Shown: one piece after another, positions 8,544-16,342 of the stretch
How the letters are laid out: each line of letters opens with the position of its first letter
Numbering within the stretch: the stretch's first letter is position 1
NCBI RefSeq assembly: GCF_024172095.1
Contig: NZ_JAMZDX010000004.1
Location: 620,001-684,000, forward strand
Origin: Kitasatospora cinereorecta
Lineage (GTDB): Bacteria; Actinomycetota; Actinomycetes; Streptomycetales; Streptomycetaceae
Direction: 5' to 3'
Length of the DNA stretch: 64,000 nt
Notes under the pieces: model-generated
Database searches by the model: none
Seen by the model: only the letters and a program-made list of their open reading frames with translations
Told to the model about the DNA's origin: nothing
Position numbers and translations under genes: made by a program

Positions 8544-8575
8544 GCCCCGCACCCGTCCGAAGGAGCACCCCCACC

Positions 8576-8662
8576 ATGCGCCGCCTCGCCCCCCACCTGG
8601 CCTTCACCGCGATGTTCGCCTGGGCCGCGTACGTCGCCCTCTGGATCCACGCCGGCCCCTGA
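8576..8662 (+). CDS. 28-residue single-span membrane peptide
   Basis: The short frame has an ATG at 8576, a clear SD (GAAGGAG, 8559-8565) and a TGA at 8660-8662, and lies 32 bp after the transporter stop. The peptide begins MRRLAPH, then has a hydrophobic helix of about 17 residues rich in Ala, Phe, Trp and Tyr, and ends WIHAGP. Positive N-terminus and a single span predict a membrane microprotein. Position as the last gene of the Mg2+ unit suggests a subunit or regulator of the transporter, by analogy with known transporter-binding small proteins such as MgtS; this is inference. Confidence 0.6.
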   Translation: MRRLAPHLAFTAMFAWAAYVALWIHAGP

Positions 8663-8782
8663 CCGCCGCGCTGCTAGCCCCCTGCCCGGTCCCGGTGGTG
8701 ATCGTCCGCCCGCGGTGGCGCGCGAGGTACGGTGTCGCGAAATGACGTGACGTACTCCCCGGCGAATCGCGACAGTGAACCC

Positions 8783-10273
8783 ATGACCTCGAACCGCGCC
8801 ACCGTCCTCATCATCGGGGCCGGGCTCTCCGGCATCGGCGTCGCCTGCCGGCTGCGCCGGGAGCTCCCGGACCGGGACTTCGCGATCCTGGAACGCCGCG
8901 ACCGGATCGGCGGCACCTGGGACCTCTTCCGCTACCCGGGCGTCCGGTCGGACTCCGACATGTTCTCGTTCGGCTACGAGTTCCGCCCGTGGAACGGCCT
9001 GAAGGTGCTGGCCGACGGCGAGTCGATCCGCTCGTACGTGGCGGCGACCGCCGAGGAGTACGGCGTCGACCGGTCGATCCACTACGGCCTGCGGGTGGTG
9101 GCCGCCGACTGGTCGAGCGAGCGGCAGCAGTGGACCGTCACCGCCGTGCGCGAGGCGACCGGCGGGACGGAGACGTGGACCTGTTCGTTCCTCGTCACCT
9201 GCACCGGCTACTACGACTACGACCGCGGCCACCTGCCCGGGTTTCCCGGTGCCGAACGGTTCGGGGGCGTCCTGGTCCACCCGCAGCACTGGCCGCAGGA
9301 GCTCGACCACACCGGGAAGCGGGTCGCGGTGATCGGCAGCGGCGCCACCGCCGTCACCCTCGTCCCGGCGATGGCCGAGCGGGCGGCGCACGTGACGATG
9401 GTGCAGCGCTCCCCGTCGTACGTCTTCTCGCTGCCGTCGGTCGACCGGGTCACCGCCTGGCAGCGCAGGTTCCTGCCGGAGTCGCTGGTGCACCGGATGG
9501 CCCGCCGGCGCAACATCCGGATGCAGCGCACCGTGTTCCGGGCGGCCCGGCGCTTCCCCGGGGCGACGCGCCGGCTGCTGCTGGCCGGGGTGCGCCGCGG
9601 GGTCGGCCGGGACTTCGACATGACCCATTTCAGCCCGCGGTACGCCCCGTGGGACGAGCGGCTGTGCGCCGTACCGGACGGCGACCTCTTCCGGGTGCTC
9701 CGCGAGGGCCGGGCCTCCGTCGTCACCGACGCGATTCTGACCTTCACGGCCACCGGGATCCGGCTCGCGTCCGGTCGGGAGGTCGACGCCGACATCGTCG
9801 TCACCGCCACCGGCCTCAACCTCCAGGCCCTCGGCGGCGCGACGGTCCGGGTCGACGGTGCGGTCCGCGACCTGCACGACGTCTGCACCTACAAGAGCGT
9901 CATGCTGGAGGGCATCCCCAACCTGGCGTGGGTCTTCGGCTACACCAACGCGTCCTGGACCCTGAAGGTCGACCTGTCCGCCGCCTACCTGGTGCGACTG
10001 CTGCGGCACCTGGACACCACCGGCCGGACGGTTGCCGTACCGGTCGACCGGGCGGCCAACGCGACCGCGGCGGGCGTGGTCGACGAGCTGTCGTCGGGCT
10101 ACATCCGGCGGGCGAAGGACATCATGCCGCGGCAGGGACGGGACTTCCCGTGGCGGATGGTCATGGACTACCGGCACGACCGGAAGGTGCTGCTGTCCGA
10201 CCCGATCGCGGACGGCGTCCTGGAGTTCCACGGCCGCCCCGATGGCGACCGTACGGCGGAATCGTCGGCCTGA
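8783..10273 (+). CDS. Flavin monooxygenase, Baeyer-Villiger type
   Basis: The 496-residue protein has an N-terminal FAD-binding GAGLSGIG (residues 12-19), the sequence FRYPGVRSDSDMFSF typical of Baeyer-Villiger monooxygenases, and the fingerprint FGGVLVHPQHWP near residue 159 (FxGxxxHxxxWP). A second Rossmann motif GSGATA near 185 binds NADPH. Such enzymes insert oxygen into ketones to give esters or lactones; the substrate is unknown. The ATG at 8783 has no SD; an in-frame GTG at 8732 would add 17 polar residues before the FAD motif and is less likely. Confidence 0.92.
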   Translation: MTSNRATVLIIGAGLSGIGVACRLRRELPDRDFAILERRDRIGGTWDLFRYPGVRSDSDMFSFGYEFRPWNGLKVLADGESIRSYVAATAEEYGVDRSIHYGLRVVAADWSSERQQWTVTAVREATGGTETWTCSFLVTCTGYYDYDRGHLPGFPGAERFGGVLVHPQHWPQELDHTGKRVAVIGSGATAVTLVPAMAERAAHVTMVQRSPSYVFSLPSVDRVTAWQRRFLPESLVHRMARRRNIRMQRTVFRAARRFPGATRRLLLAGVRRGVGRDFDMTHFSPRYAPWDERLCAVPDGDLFRVLREGRASVVTDAILTFTATGIRLASGREVDADIVVTATGLNLQALGGATVRVDGAVRDLHDVCTYKSVMLEGIPNLAWVFGYTNASWTLKVDLSAAYLVRLLRHLDTTGRTVAVPVDRAANATAAGVVDELSSGYIRRAKDIMPRQGRDFPWRMVMDYRHDRKVLLSDPIADGVLEFHGRPDGDRTAESSA

Positions 10274-10305
10274 CCGAGGGCCGGCAGCGCCCGCCCCGCC
10301 GCGTC

Positions 10306-10333
10306 CCGGTCCGCCGGGTGGGCGGCGGACCGG
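10306..10333. terminator. Bidirectional hairpin terminator
   Basis: Perfect 10-bp arms (CCGGTCCGCC and complement) with an 8-nt loop lie in the 70-bp gap between two convergent genes, the monooxygenase and the YciO-like gene. Confidence 0.55.
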
Positions 10334-10343
10334 CGGCGGACCG

Positions 10344-10964
10344 CTACTCGAAGCGGGACGGGTCGCCCGCGCCGTACCGGACGATCTCCGCCTCGCCGCT
10401 GGAGAAGTCGACGACCGTGGTCGGCTCGGTGCCGCAGTCGCCGGAGTCGACCACGGCGTCCAGGACGTGGTCCAGGCGTTCCTTGATCTCCCAGCCCTGG
10501 GTCATCGGCTCGTCGTCGCCGGGCAGCAGCAGCGTGCTGGAGACCAGGGGCTCGCCGAGCCCGGCGAGCAGGGCGCGGGTGACGGGGTGGTCGGGGATCC
10601 GGACACCGACCGTCTTCTTCTTCGGGTGCAGCAGTCGGCGCGGGACTTCCTTGGTGGCGGGGAGGATGAAGGTGTAGCTGCCCGGCGTCGCGGCCTTCAC
10701 GGCGCGGAAGACGTTGTTGTCGAGCTGGACGAACTGCCCGAGCTGGGCGAAGTCCTCGCACATCAGGGTGAAGTGGTGGCGCTCGTCGAGCCGCCGGATC
10801 GTGCGGATCCGTTCGAGGCCGTCGCGGTTGTCGAGCCGGCAGCCGAGGGCGAAACAGGAGTCGGTCGGGTACGCGATGAGGGCGCCGGTCCGGAGGCTGT
10901 CGACCACGGTGCCGATGGTGCGCGCTTGCGGGGTCTGCGGGTGAACGTCGAAGTACTTCGCCAT
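10344..10964 (-). CDS. YciO/Sua5/YrdC-family protein
   Basis: The 206-residue single-domain protein has the YrdC fold seen in L-threonylcarbamoyladenylate synthases. Visible motifs are AYPTDSCFALGC (residues ~31-42), an IRRLDERHHFTLMC segment corresponding to the conserved basic ATP/threonine region, and VGVRIPDHP. The usual SAN motif is SSTLLLPG, so it is closer to the YciO branch, whose role in tRNA t6A is less certain than TsaC/Sua5. The ATG at 10964 is the only good start. The window holds a second, different YrdC-domain gene at 17695-18381. Confidence 0.85.
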   Translation of the reverse strand: MAKYFDVHPQTPQARTIGTVVDSLRTGALIAYPTDSCFALGCRLDNRDGLERIRTIRRLDERHHFTLMCEDFAQLGQFVQLDNNVFRAVKAATPGSYTFILPATKEVPRRLLHPKKKTVGVRIPDHPVTRALLAGLGEPLVSSTLLLPGDDEPMTQGWEIKERLDHVLDAVVDSGDCGTEPTTVVDFSSGEAEIVRYGAGDPSRFE

Positions 10965-11119
10965 TGGCCGACCTTACGGGATCCCGGCTTCCCTCGGCTG
11001 CACCCGCGGCGCCCCGGGTCGCACGCGCGCCTCGGGCGGTGCCCGTCGCGCCCGCGAGGGAGCGGCCGCGCCGCCGGTCCCGGGCGAGCCTGACCGACGG
11101 CGGGCGGGCCAGGTGGCCG

Positions 11120-12061
11120 TCAGGCGAGGGCCGCCGGAACGGGCGTGCCCGGCTCGGCGTGCAGGCGGTAGCGGCCGCTCTCCCCGTCGCGCCGGACGAG
11201 ACCGCCGGTCGGCTGCGGGAAGTGGGTGCCGAGCAGCAGGGTGTCGGTGTCGGCCAGGGCGGTGAGCAGCCGGTTGCGGGTGCGGACGGCCTGCGCGGGG
11301 TCGGCGTCGACGCAGCTGGTCAGGTGGGGGTGGGCGAGCTGGACGGGGTGGTGGATGCTGTCGCCGGTGATCAGGGCGGACCGGCCGCTGCCGTGCAGTT
11401 CGACGGCGAGCTGCCCGGGGGTGTGGCCGGGTGCGGGGACCAGCCGGACTCCGTCGGCGACCTCGATGCCCTGCTCCGGGACGTCGACGGCGTCGTACTG
11501 CCCGCTGTCGCGTACCGGGTGGACCGAGTCGGCGAACATCTGGCGGCGGGCCGGGTCGAGGTCGACGGACGCCCAGTGGTCCCACTCGGCGCGCGCGGTC
11601 AGGTACCGGGCGCGGCGGAAGGCGGGCTCCCAACGGCCTTCGTGCAGCCGGGTGTTCCAGCCGACGTGGTCGGTGTGCAGGTGGGTGGTGATGACCAGGT
11701 CGACGGTGTCCGGGGCGAATCCGGCGGCTGTCAGCCGCTCGTCGAAGTCGGTGTCCAGGCCGTCCCAGGCGGGGTTCGCCCGGGACTTGCCGTTGCCGAT
11801 CCCGGTGTCGACGAGGATCCGCAGGCCGCCGGCCTCCACCGCGAAGCTGTGGCTGACCAGCAGCGGAGCCTTCGCGTCGGCGAACTCCGGCCGCAGCCAG
11901 GGGGTGGCGTCCAGCACCTCGCCGGTCGCCCCGGGGAGCAGCCAGGTGCCGGTCTCGGCGGGGAGGGCGATCTCGTCGATCCGTCGGACTACGATGTCGC
12001 CGAGGCTCCACGCCACCGTGGCGTCGGTGGTGGGGTGCGGGGTCGCATCGGTCGGGTTCAT
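11120..12061 (-). CDS. MBL-fold metallo-hydrolase
   Basis: The 313-residue metallo-beta-lactamase-fold hydrolase has the metal signature THLHTDHVGW (about residues 125-134), an upstream LVDTGIGNG loop and a downstream PGHTPGQL His motif plus a late GTHFP. The layout is like quorum-quenching lactonases and other broad MBL hydrolases; the substrate is not predictable. It lies 75 bp downstream of the MFS exporter on the same strand, with no obvious terminator between, so it may be the third gene of the TetR-controlled unit. Confidence 0.87.
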   Translation of the reverse strand: MNPTDATPHPTTDATVAWSLGDIVVRRIDEIALPAETGTWLLPGATGEVLDATPWLRPEFADAKAPLLVSHSFAVEAGGLRILVDTGIGNGKSRANPAWDGLDTDFDERLTAAGFAPDTVDLVITTHLHTDHVGWNTRLHEGRWEPAFRRARYLTARAEWDHWASVDLDPARRQMFADSVHPVRDSGQYDAVDVPEQGIEVADGVRLVPAPGHTPGQLAVELHGSGRSALITGDSIHHPVQLAHPHLTSCVDADPAQAVRTRNRLLTALADTDTLLLGTHFPQPTGGLVRRDGESGRYRLHAEPGTPVPAALA

Positions 12062-12136
12062 GGGGGCGGTCCGTGCCTTTCGGGCGGTGCGGATGATCGA
12101 CAGTTCACAGGACGGCCTGAACGGGCCGACGGTTCG

Positions 12137-13393
12137 TCAGGAGGCGTGCGGCGCGCGGTACTGCCGCAGCGCGGCGAGGGCCGCGAGCGTGAGGACGGAG
12201 ATGACGGCGGTGTACGCCAGGACGGCAACGGTGAGGCCGGCCCGGGTGGTGAGCCATCCGGCACCGATCGCGGGCAGGCTCATCGCCAGGTAGCTGAGCA
12301 CGTAGAAGGCGGCCAGCGTGCCGGCCCGCTCCTTCGGCGCGGCGGGCGGGAGGACCAGGCGCAGCGCGCCCTGGTTGACGGCACCGAAGCCCGCACCCGC
12401 CAGGGCGGTGGCGGCGAACAGGGCCGTCGGGCTGCGCAGGTGCGGGGCGGCGGCGGTCAGCAGCGCGGCCGGGAGCAGGGCGGCGGCGCCGAGCCGGACC
12501 GCTCCGGTCGCGGGCAGCGGCGCGGTGGCCCGGACGGCGAGGGCCGCACTGGTGGTGAGCGTGAAGAACACCAGGCCGCGGGCGGACGCCGGAATGGCCG
12601 GGTCGGTCAGGCGGGCGAGCGAGGGGCCGAGCGAGGAGTAGAAGCCCCCCAGGGCCCAGGCGGCGGCGACGGCGGGGCCGGCGAGGAGCAGGGCGCGGCG
12701 CGAGGCCGGGGCCGGGGCGAGCGAGGGTCGCAGCGAGCGCAGCGCTCCGGGTCGTGGGACGGCGCTCTCCCGGGTGAGCGCCACGCCTGCGGCCTGCGCG
12801 AGGAACAGGGCCGCGAGCACAAGGTAGACGGTGCGGGTCGGAGCGGGGGCGAAGGCGACCAGGGCGGTGGCGACCAGCACGCCGGCGGCCATGCCGCCGA
12901 CCGGGGTGAGGCTGTTGGCGAGGGCGGCCCGCCCGGGCCGGCGCGGGTCCTCGGTCTCCAGCAGGGCGGCGCCGGCGGCGCTGGTGGCGGCCCCCGTGGC
13001 GAGGCCCTGGACGATCCGGGCGGCGATCAGTCCGGCCGCGTCGTGGGCGGTGGCGAGCAGGGCCATGGCGGCGGTCTCGGCGGCCAGCGCGCCGAGCAGG
13101 ACGGGCCTGCGGCCGAGGTGGTCCGAGAGGGTCCCGGTGCAGAGCAGGGCGAGGAGCAGCGCCACGGCGTACGCGGCGAAGACGACCGTGACGCTGAGCG
13201 CGGAGAGGTGCCAGTCGGCCTGGTAGCGGGCGTAGAGCGGGGTGGGGGCGCTGGAGGCGGCGAGCAGGCCGGCGAGGACGCAGGCGTGGAGGGCGAAGGC
13301 GCCGCGGCGACCGATCCGGGGCCGGAGCGATCGACGGGGCCGGGTCTGAGTGCGGGTGCGGGGTGGGGTGGGCGGTACGAGAGTCCGGGGCAT
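12137..13393 (-). CDS. MFS efflux transporter
   Basis: The 418-residue protein has about 12 hydrophobic spans and a loop LSDHLGRRPVLL matching the MFS motif A between TM2 and TM3. The ATG at 13393 has a good SD (GGGAAGAGG). A longer reading to 13444 adds residues that overlap the TetR operator at 13409-13433 and is rejected. Adjacent tetR and shared operator sequences make it the likely exporter of the TetR ligand. Confidence 0.88.
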   Translation of the reverse strand: MPRTLVPPTPPRTRTQTRPRRSLRPRIGRRGAFALHACVLAGLLAASSAPTPLYARYQADWHLSALSVTVVFAAYAVALLLALLCTGTLSDHLGRRPVLLGALAAETAAMALLATAHDAAGLIAARIVQGLATGAATSAAGAALLETEDPRRPGRAALANSLTPVGGMAAGVLVATALVAFAPAPTRTVYLVLAALFLAQAAGVALTRESAVPRPGALRSLRPSLAPAPASRRALLLAGPAVAAAWALGGFYSSLGPSLARLTDPAIPASARGLVFFTLTTSAALAVRATAPLPATGAVRLGAAALLPAALLTAAAPHLRSPTALFAATALAGAGFGAVNQGALRLVLPPAAPKERAGTLAAFYVLSYLAMSLPAIGAGWLTTRAGLTVAVLAYTAVISVLTLAALAALRQYRAPHAS

Positions 13394-13408
13394 GGCCTCT
13401 TCCCGACT

Positions 13409-13433
13409 GCTAACGCGAAATGTTTGCGTTAGC
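13409..13433. promoter_or_regulatory. TetR operator in front of MFS gene
   Basis: Inverted repeat GCTAACGC-N9-GCGTTAGC, with inner AAA/TTT extending the symmetry, lies 16 bp upstream of the exporter start. The same 25-bp design occurs before tetR. A degenerate third copy (AAATATTTAGCTTTAGC) is at 13463-13479. Confidence 0.75.
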
Positions 13434-13505
13434 GAGCATGGCATATCCGGCGCCCTTGTCGCAAATATTTAGCTTTAGCGGCACCCGTCCCGCCGCGAGG
13501 CGCCG

Positions 13506-14066
13506 TCAGTCCGTCGTCAGCGCCGCCCGGACCAGCCCCTGCGCGTACGCCACCGACAGCCCGTCCGGGCGGAACAGGATCCGGTACACCAGCGGCGCCA
13601 CCACCGCGTCCATCAGCGCCTCGACCCCCGGGACCGCCTCGCCGCGACCCGCCGCCCTCACCCCGATCGCCCGCAGCTGCTCGGCCGCGTAGTCCGAACA
13701 GCGGCCGGCCACCCCCTCGTCGGCTGCGCCCCCCACCGCGTCGCGCAGGTACAGCCGGCCGGCCGGCGATCCCAGCTCCTCGACGAACTGCTCGGCCCAC
13801 GCCTCCAGGTCCTCGCGCAGCCCGCCGCGGTCCGCCGGCGGGCCGTCCGGCCGCAGCCGCTCCAGCGCGACGTCCGCCAGCAGGGTCGCGAGGTCGCCCC
13901 ACCGCCGGTAGACCGTCGACGGCGTGACCCCCGCCCGCGTCGCGATGGCCGGCACCGCGACCGCCCCGCGCCCGCCCTCCGCCTCCAGTTCCCGCACCGC
14001 CCGGTGCACCGCCTGCTGAACCCGCGCACTGCGCCCACCGGGGCGCGCCACCGCCTTCTCGCTCAT
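13506..14066 (-). CDS. TetR-family repressor
   Basis: The 186-residue protein has an N-terminal helix-turn-helix (about 38-58, VPAIATRAGVTPSTVYRRWG) and a C-terminal ligand domain of the TetR_C type that often ends with a VVAPLVYRILF helix. It is encoded upstream of, and in line with, the MFS gene. Matching palindromes at 14075-14099 (its own promoter) and 13409-13433 (the exporter's promoter) indicate autoregulation plus control of the exporter. Confidence 0.9.
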   Translation of the reverse strand: MSEKAVARPGGRSARVQQAVHRAVRELEAEGGRGAVAVPAIATRAGVTPSTVYRRWGDLATLLADVALERLRPDGPPADRGGLREDLEAWAEQFVEELGSPAGRLYLRDAVGGAADEGVAGRCSDYAAEQLRAIGVRAAGRGEAVPGVEALMDAVVAPLVYRILFRPDGLSVAYAQGLVRAALTTD

Positions 14067-14074
14067 GCGGCCAG

Positions 14075-14099
14075 GCTAACGCAGGATATTCGCGTTAGC
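14075..14099. promoter_or_regulatory. TetR operator in front of tetR
   Basis: GCTAACGC-N9-GCGTTAGC, 8 bp upstream of the tetR ATG. Arms and 9-nt spacer length are identical to the site before the MFS gene; only the spacer sequence differs. Confidence 0.75.
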
Positions 14100-14140
14100 C
14101 GTGTCGCCGCCGGGACCGACCCCGGCTGCGGGGGCGACGG

Positions 14141-14362
14141 TCAGAGCACGCCGGGGTGGATGACGGCCAGCCGGGCGCGGGTCGGGTCGAGGACGACGTC
14201 CCGACGGTGGCGGCGGGCCTCCAGGGACTCCGCCCGGGCGACCGCACACTCCAGGGCGTGCTCGGCTCCGGTCGCTTCGACGATGAAGACGTGACTGCCG
14301 GCCGGGTGTCCGTCGAGGTGGGGGATTTCTACCCGCCAACGGCGCAGGGGCTCCGCATACAT
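14141..14362 (-). CDS. Small hypothetical protein, 73 aa
   Basis: The ATG at 14362 is preceded by a near-perfect SD (GAGGAGG, 6 nt spacing), which makes this short frame convincing. The protein is soluble and reads as strand-helix-strand: RWRVEIPHL, HVFIVEATGAEHALECAVARA, RDVVLDPTRARLAVIHPG. It suits a small alpha/beta regulatory or binding domain, but I recognise no family. It lies between tetR and a divergent ROK gene. Confidence 0.65.
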   Translation of the reverse strand: MYAEPLRRWRVEIPHLDGHPAGSHVFIVEATGAEHALECAVARAESLEARRHRRDVVLDPTRARLAVIHPGVL

Positions 14363-14480
14363 CGGGACCTCCTCTCGCTGACACCGTACGAAGGCGGATT
14401 ATTGCCGTCAAGGGGACGAACTCAGCGATTATTAATTCCTTCCAGCGGCAGAAATGGGACGGCGCCGGTACTGTTCAGAC

Positions 14481-15638
14481 ATGAGCGTGTCAGCCCGACG
14501 CACCCGCACCAGGGACGCCCTGCTCGCCGTCCTCGCCGAGCACGGCACCGTCAGCCGCGCCGACCTCAGCCGGCTCAGCGGCCTGTCCCGGTCGGCGGTC
14601 AGCAGCGCCGTCGCCGAACTGCTCGCCGACGGGCAGGTCACCGAGGACCCGGCCCAGGCCGCCCCGGGCGCCGGGCGCGGCCGCCGCCCGACCGGCGTCA
14701 GCCTGCGGCGCGGCGCGGGCGTGGTGCTGGCCCTCGACCTCGGCCACGCGCACATCTCGGCCGCCGTCGCCACCACCGCCGGGGTGATCATCGCCGAGGA
14801 GGGCGCGGCGCTCGACGTCGACAACCGCCCGCAGGAGGCGCTGGACGCCGTCGTCGTCCTCGCCGACCGGGCGCTGGAGCGCTCCGGGCACCGCCGGAGC
14901 GACCTGGCCGGCGTCGCCGCCGGCGTCCCGGCCGTCCTCGACCCGCGCACCGGGGTCGTCCGCGCGCCGACCAAACTCAGCCGCTGGCTCGGCATGAACC
15001 CGGGCGAAGCGCTCGCCCGGGCGCTCGGCCGCCCGGTGGAGATCGGCAACGACGCCGAACTCGGCGCCCGCGGCGAACGCGCGTACGGCGCGGCCCGCGG
15101 CATCGACGACCTGATCTACGTCAAGGCCTCGCACGGCATCGGGGCCGGCCTGGTGCTCGGCGGCCGCGTCTACGTCGGGGCGACCGGCGCGTCCGGCGAG
15201 ATCGGGCACATCCAGCTGCCCGGCGCCGCCAATCTCTGCCGCTGCGGCAACCGAGGCTGCCTGGAGACGGTGGTGTCGATCGGCGACGTCCGCCGCCAGC
15301 TGCTCCATGTGCTCCTGGTGCGCAACGAGGAGGACCTGCCGCCGCTCGCCGAGCTGAGCACGGAGCCGGCCGCCGCCCGGGTCATCACCGAGACCGGGCG
15401 GACCCTCGGCCGCGTCCTGGCCGACCTGGTCAACGTCCTCAATCCGGCCGCCATCGTCATCGGCGGCGAACTCGGTCTGGCGGGCGCCCCGTTGGTCGCG
15501 GGCGTACGCGAGTCGGTCGACCGGTACGCGCAGCCGGTGTCGGTCGGCGCGGTGGACGTCCGGGCCAGTGCGCTGGGGCTCAAGGCGGAGCTGTACGGCG
15601 CGATCACGGCGGCGGCCGAGCAGGCCCGCCGGGCGTAG
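14481..15638 (+). CDS. ROK-family transcriptional regulator/sugar kinase-like
   Basis: The 385-residue protein has an N-terminal winged helix (residues ~8-65, GTVSRADLSRLSGLSRSAVS) followed by a ROK domain: ALDLGHAHIS phosphate-loop-like strand near 83, GVPAVLDP, NDAELGARGE, and the zinc motif CRCGNRGCLE near residue 251. These are NagC/XylR-type sugar-responsive regulators, usually repressors. The ATG at 14481 has no SD, so the message may be leaderless. No sugar transporter lies next to it, so its target is not visible. Confidence 0.9.
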   Translation: MSVSARRTRTRDALLAVLAEHGTVSRADLSRLSGLSRSAVSSAVAELLADGQVTEDPAQAAPGAGRGRRPTGVSLRRGAGVVLALDLGHAHISAAVATTAGVIIAEEGAALDVDNRPQEALDAVVVLADRALERSGHRRSDLAGVAAGVPAVLDPRTGVVRAPTKLSRWLGMNPGEALARALGRPVEIGNDAELGARGERAYGAARGIDDLIYVKASHGIGAGLVLGGRVYVGATGASGEIGHIQLPGAANLCRCGNRGCLETVVSIGDVRRQLLHVLLVRNEEDLPPLAELSTEPAAARVITETGRTLGRVLADLVNVLNPAAIVIGGELGLAGAPLVAGVRESVDRYAQPVSVGAVDVRASALGLKAELYGAITAAAEQARRA

Positions 15639-15681
15639 TCACCTCCTCCCGTTCGGCTGCTCCGCTGCGGCCGCGAGGTAG

Positions 15682-15709
15682 GCAAAGACTTCGTTGCAAA
15701 GAAACGTTG
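15682..15709. promoter_or_regulatory. Repeat in ArsR-MFS promoter, possible operator
   Basis: Two related copies, GCAAAGACTTCGTT and GCAAAGAAACGTT, lie back to back 22-49 bp before the regulator start. The relatively AT-rich position suggests a binding site for the ArsR-like product. Confidence 0.35.
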
Positions 15710-15730
15710 GCGATCGCTACGCTGCCGTCC

Positions 15731-16342
15731 ATGACGGAACCTCAGCCCGCCGTGCGCAGCCTCGATCCGCGCTCCCTGCGCGGTCTCGCCCACCCGCTCC
15801 GGATGCGGCTGCTGGCCGCGCTGCGCGAGGACGGACCGGCCACCGCGACCAGGCTGGCCGCCCGGCTCGGCGAATCCTCCGCCTCGGTCAGCTACCACCT
15901 GCGCCAGCTCGGCGCGCACGGCTTCATCGCCGAGGACCCGGACCGCGGTACCACCCGGGAGCGGTGGTGGCGGGCCGAGCACCGCGGCCACCGGTTCGAC
16001 AGCCTGGAGGAGTTCCTGGAGAACCCGGACCCCGAAGTGCGCGGCGCCATGGGCGTGTTCCTGAACGAGGTGGCCGCCGTCCACGACCGGGAGCTGAGCG
16101 GCTGGCTCGCCACCGCCGCTGGCTGGCCCGCGGAGTGGCGCCGCAGCTGGGACATGAGCGACTTCACCCTCCGCCTGACTCCCGAGCTCACCCGCGAACT
16201 GGCCGAGCGGGCCCACGAACTGGTGCAGAGCTTCCGCGACCGGGCCGCCGCCGACGGCGACAGCGAGCAGGCCGTCCCGGTCCGCATCCACCTGCACGCC
16301 TTCCCGCTGCCCACCGACGGGCGCCAGGCGAGCCGCCCGTGA
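15731..16342 (+). CDS. ArsR-type winged-helix regulator
   Basis: The 203-residue protein has an N-terminal ArsR winged helix (residues ~12-85, with LAHPLRMRLLAALRE and the recognition region ASVSYHLRQLGAHGF) and a C-terminal helical region ending in a short beta segment. No Cys metal site of metalloregulators is present. It overlaps the downstream MFS gene by four bases (GTGA at 16339), so it most likely controls that exporter. Confidence 0.88.
   Translation: MTEPQPAVRSLDPRSLRGLAHPLRMRLLAALREDGPATATRLAARLGESSASVSYHLRQLGAHGFIAEDPDRGTTRERWWRAEHRGHRFDSLEEFLENPDPEVRGAMGVFLNEVAAVHDRELSGWLATAAGWPAEWRRSWDMSDFTLRLTPELTRELAERAHELVQSFRDRAAADGDSEQAVPVRIHLHAFPLPTDGRQASRP

Noticed and set aside
8734..8773. 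GTCGCGA...TCGCGAC inverted repeat before the monooxygenase
   Set aside because: 7-bp arms with a 26-nt spacer are weak in this composition and could arise by chance.
13394..13444. Longer start of the MFS gene
   Set aside because: The extension crosses the TetR operator; the ATG at 13393 has a good SD.
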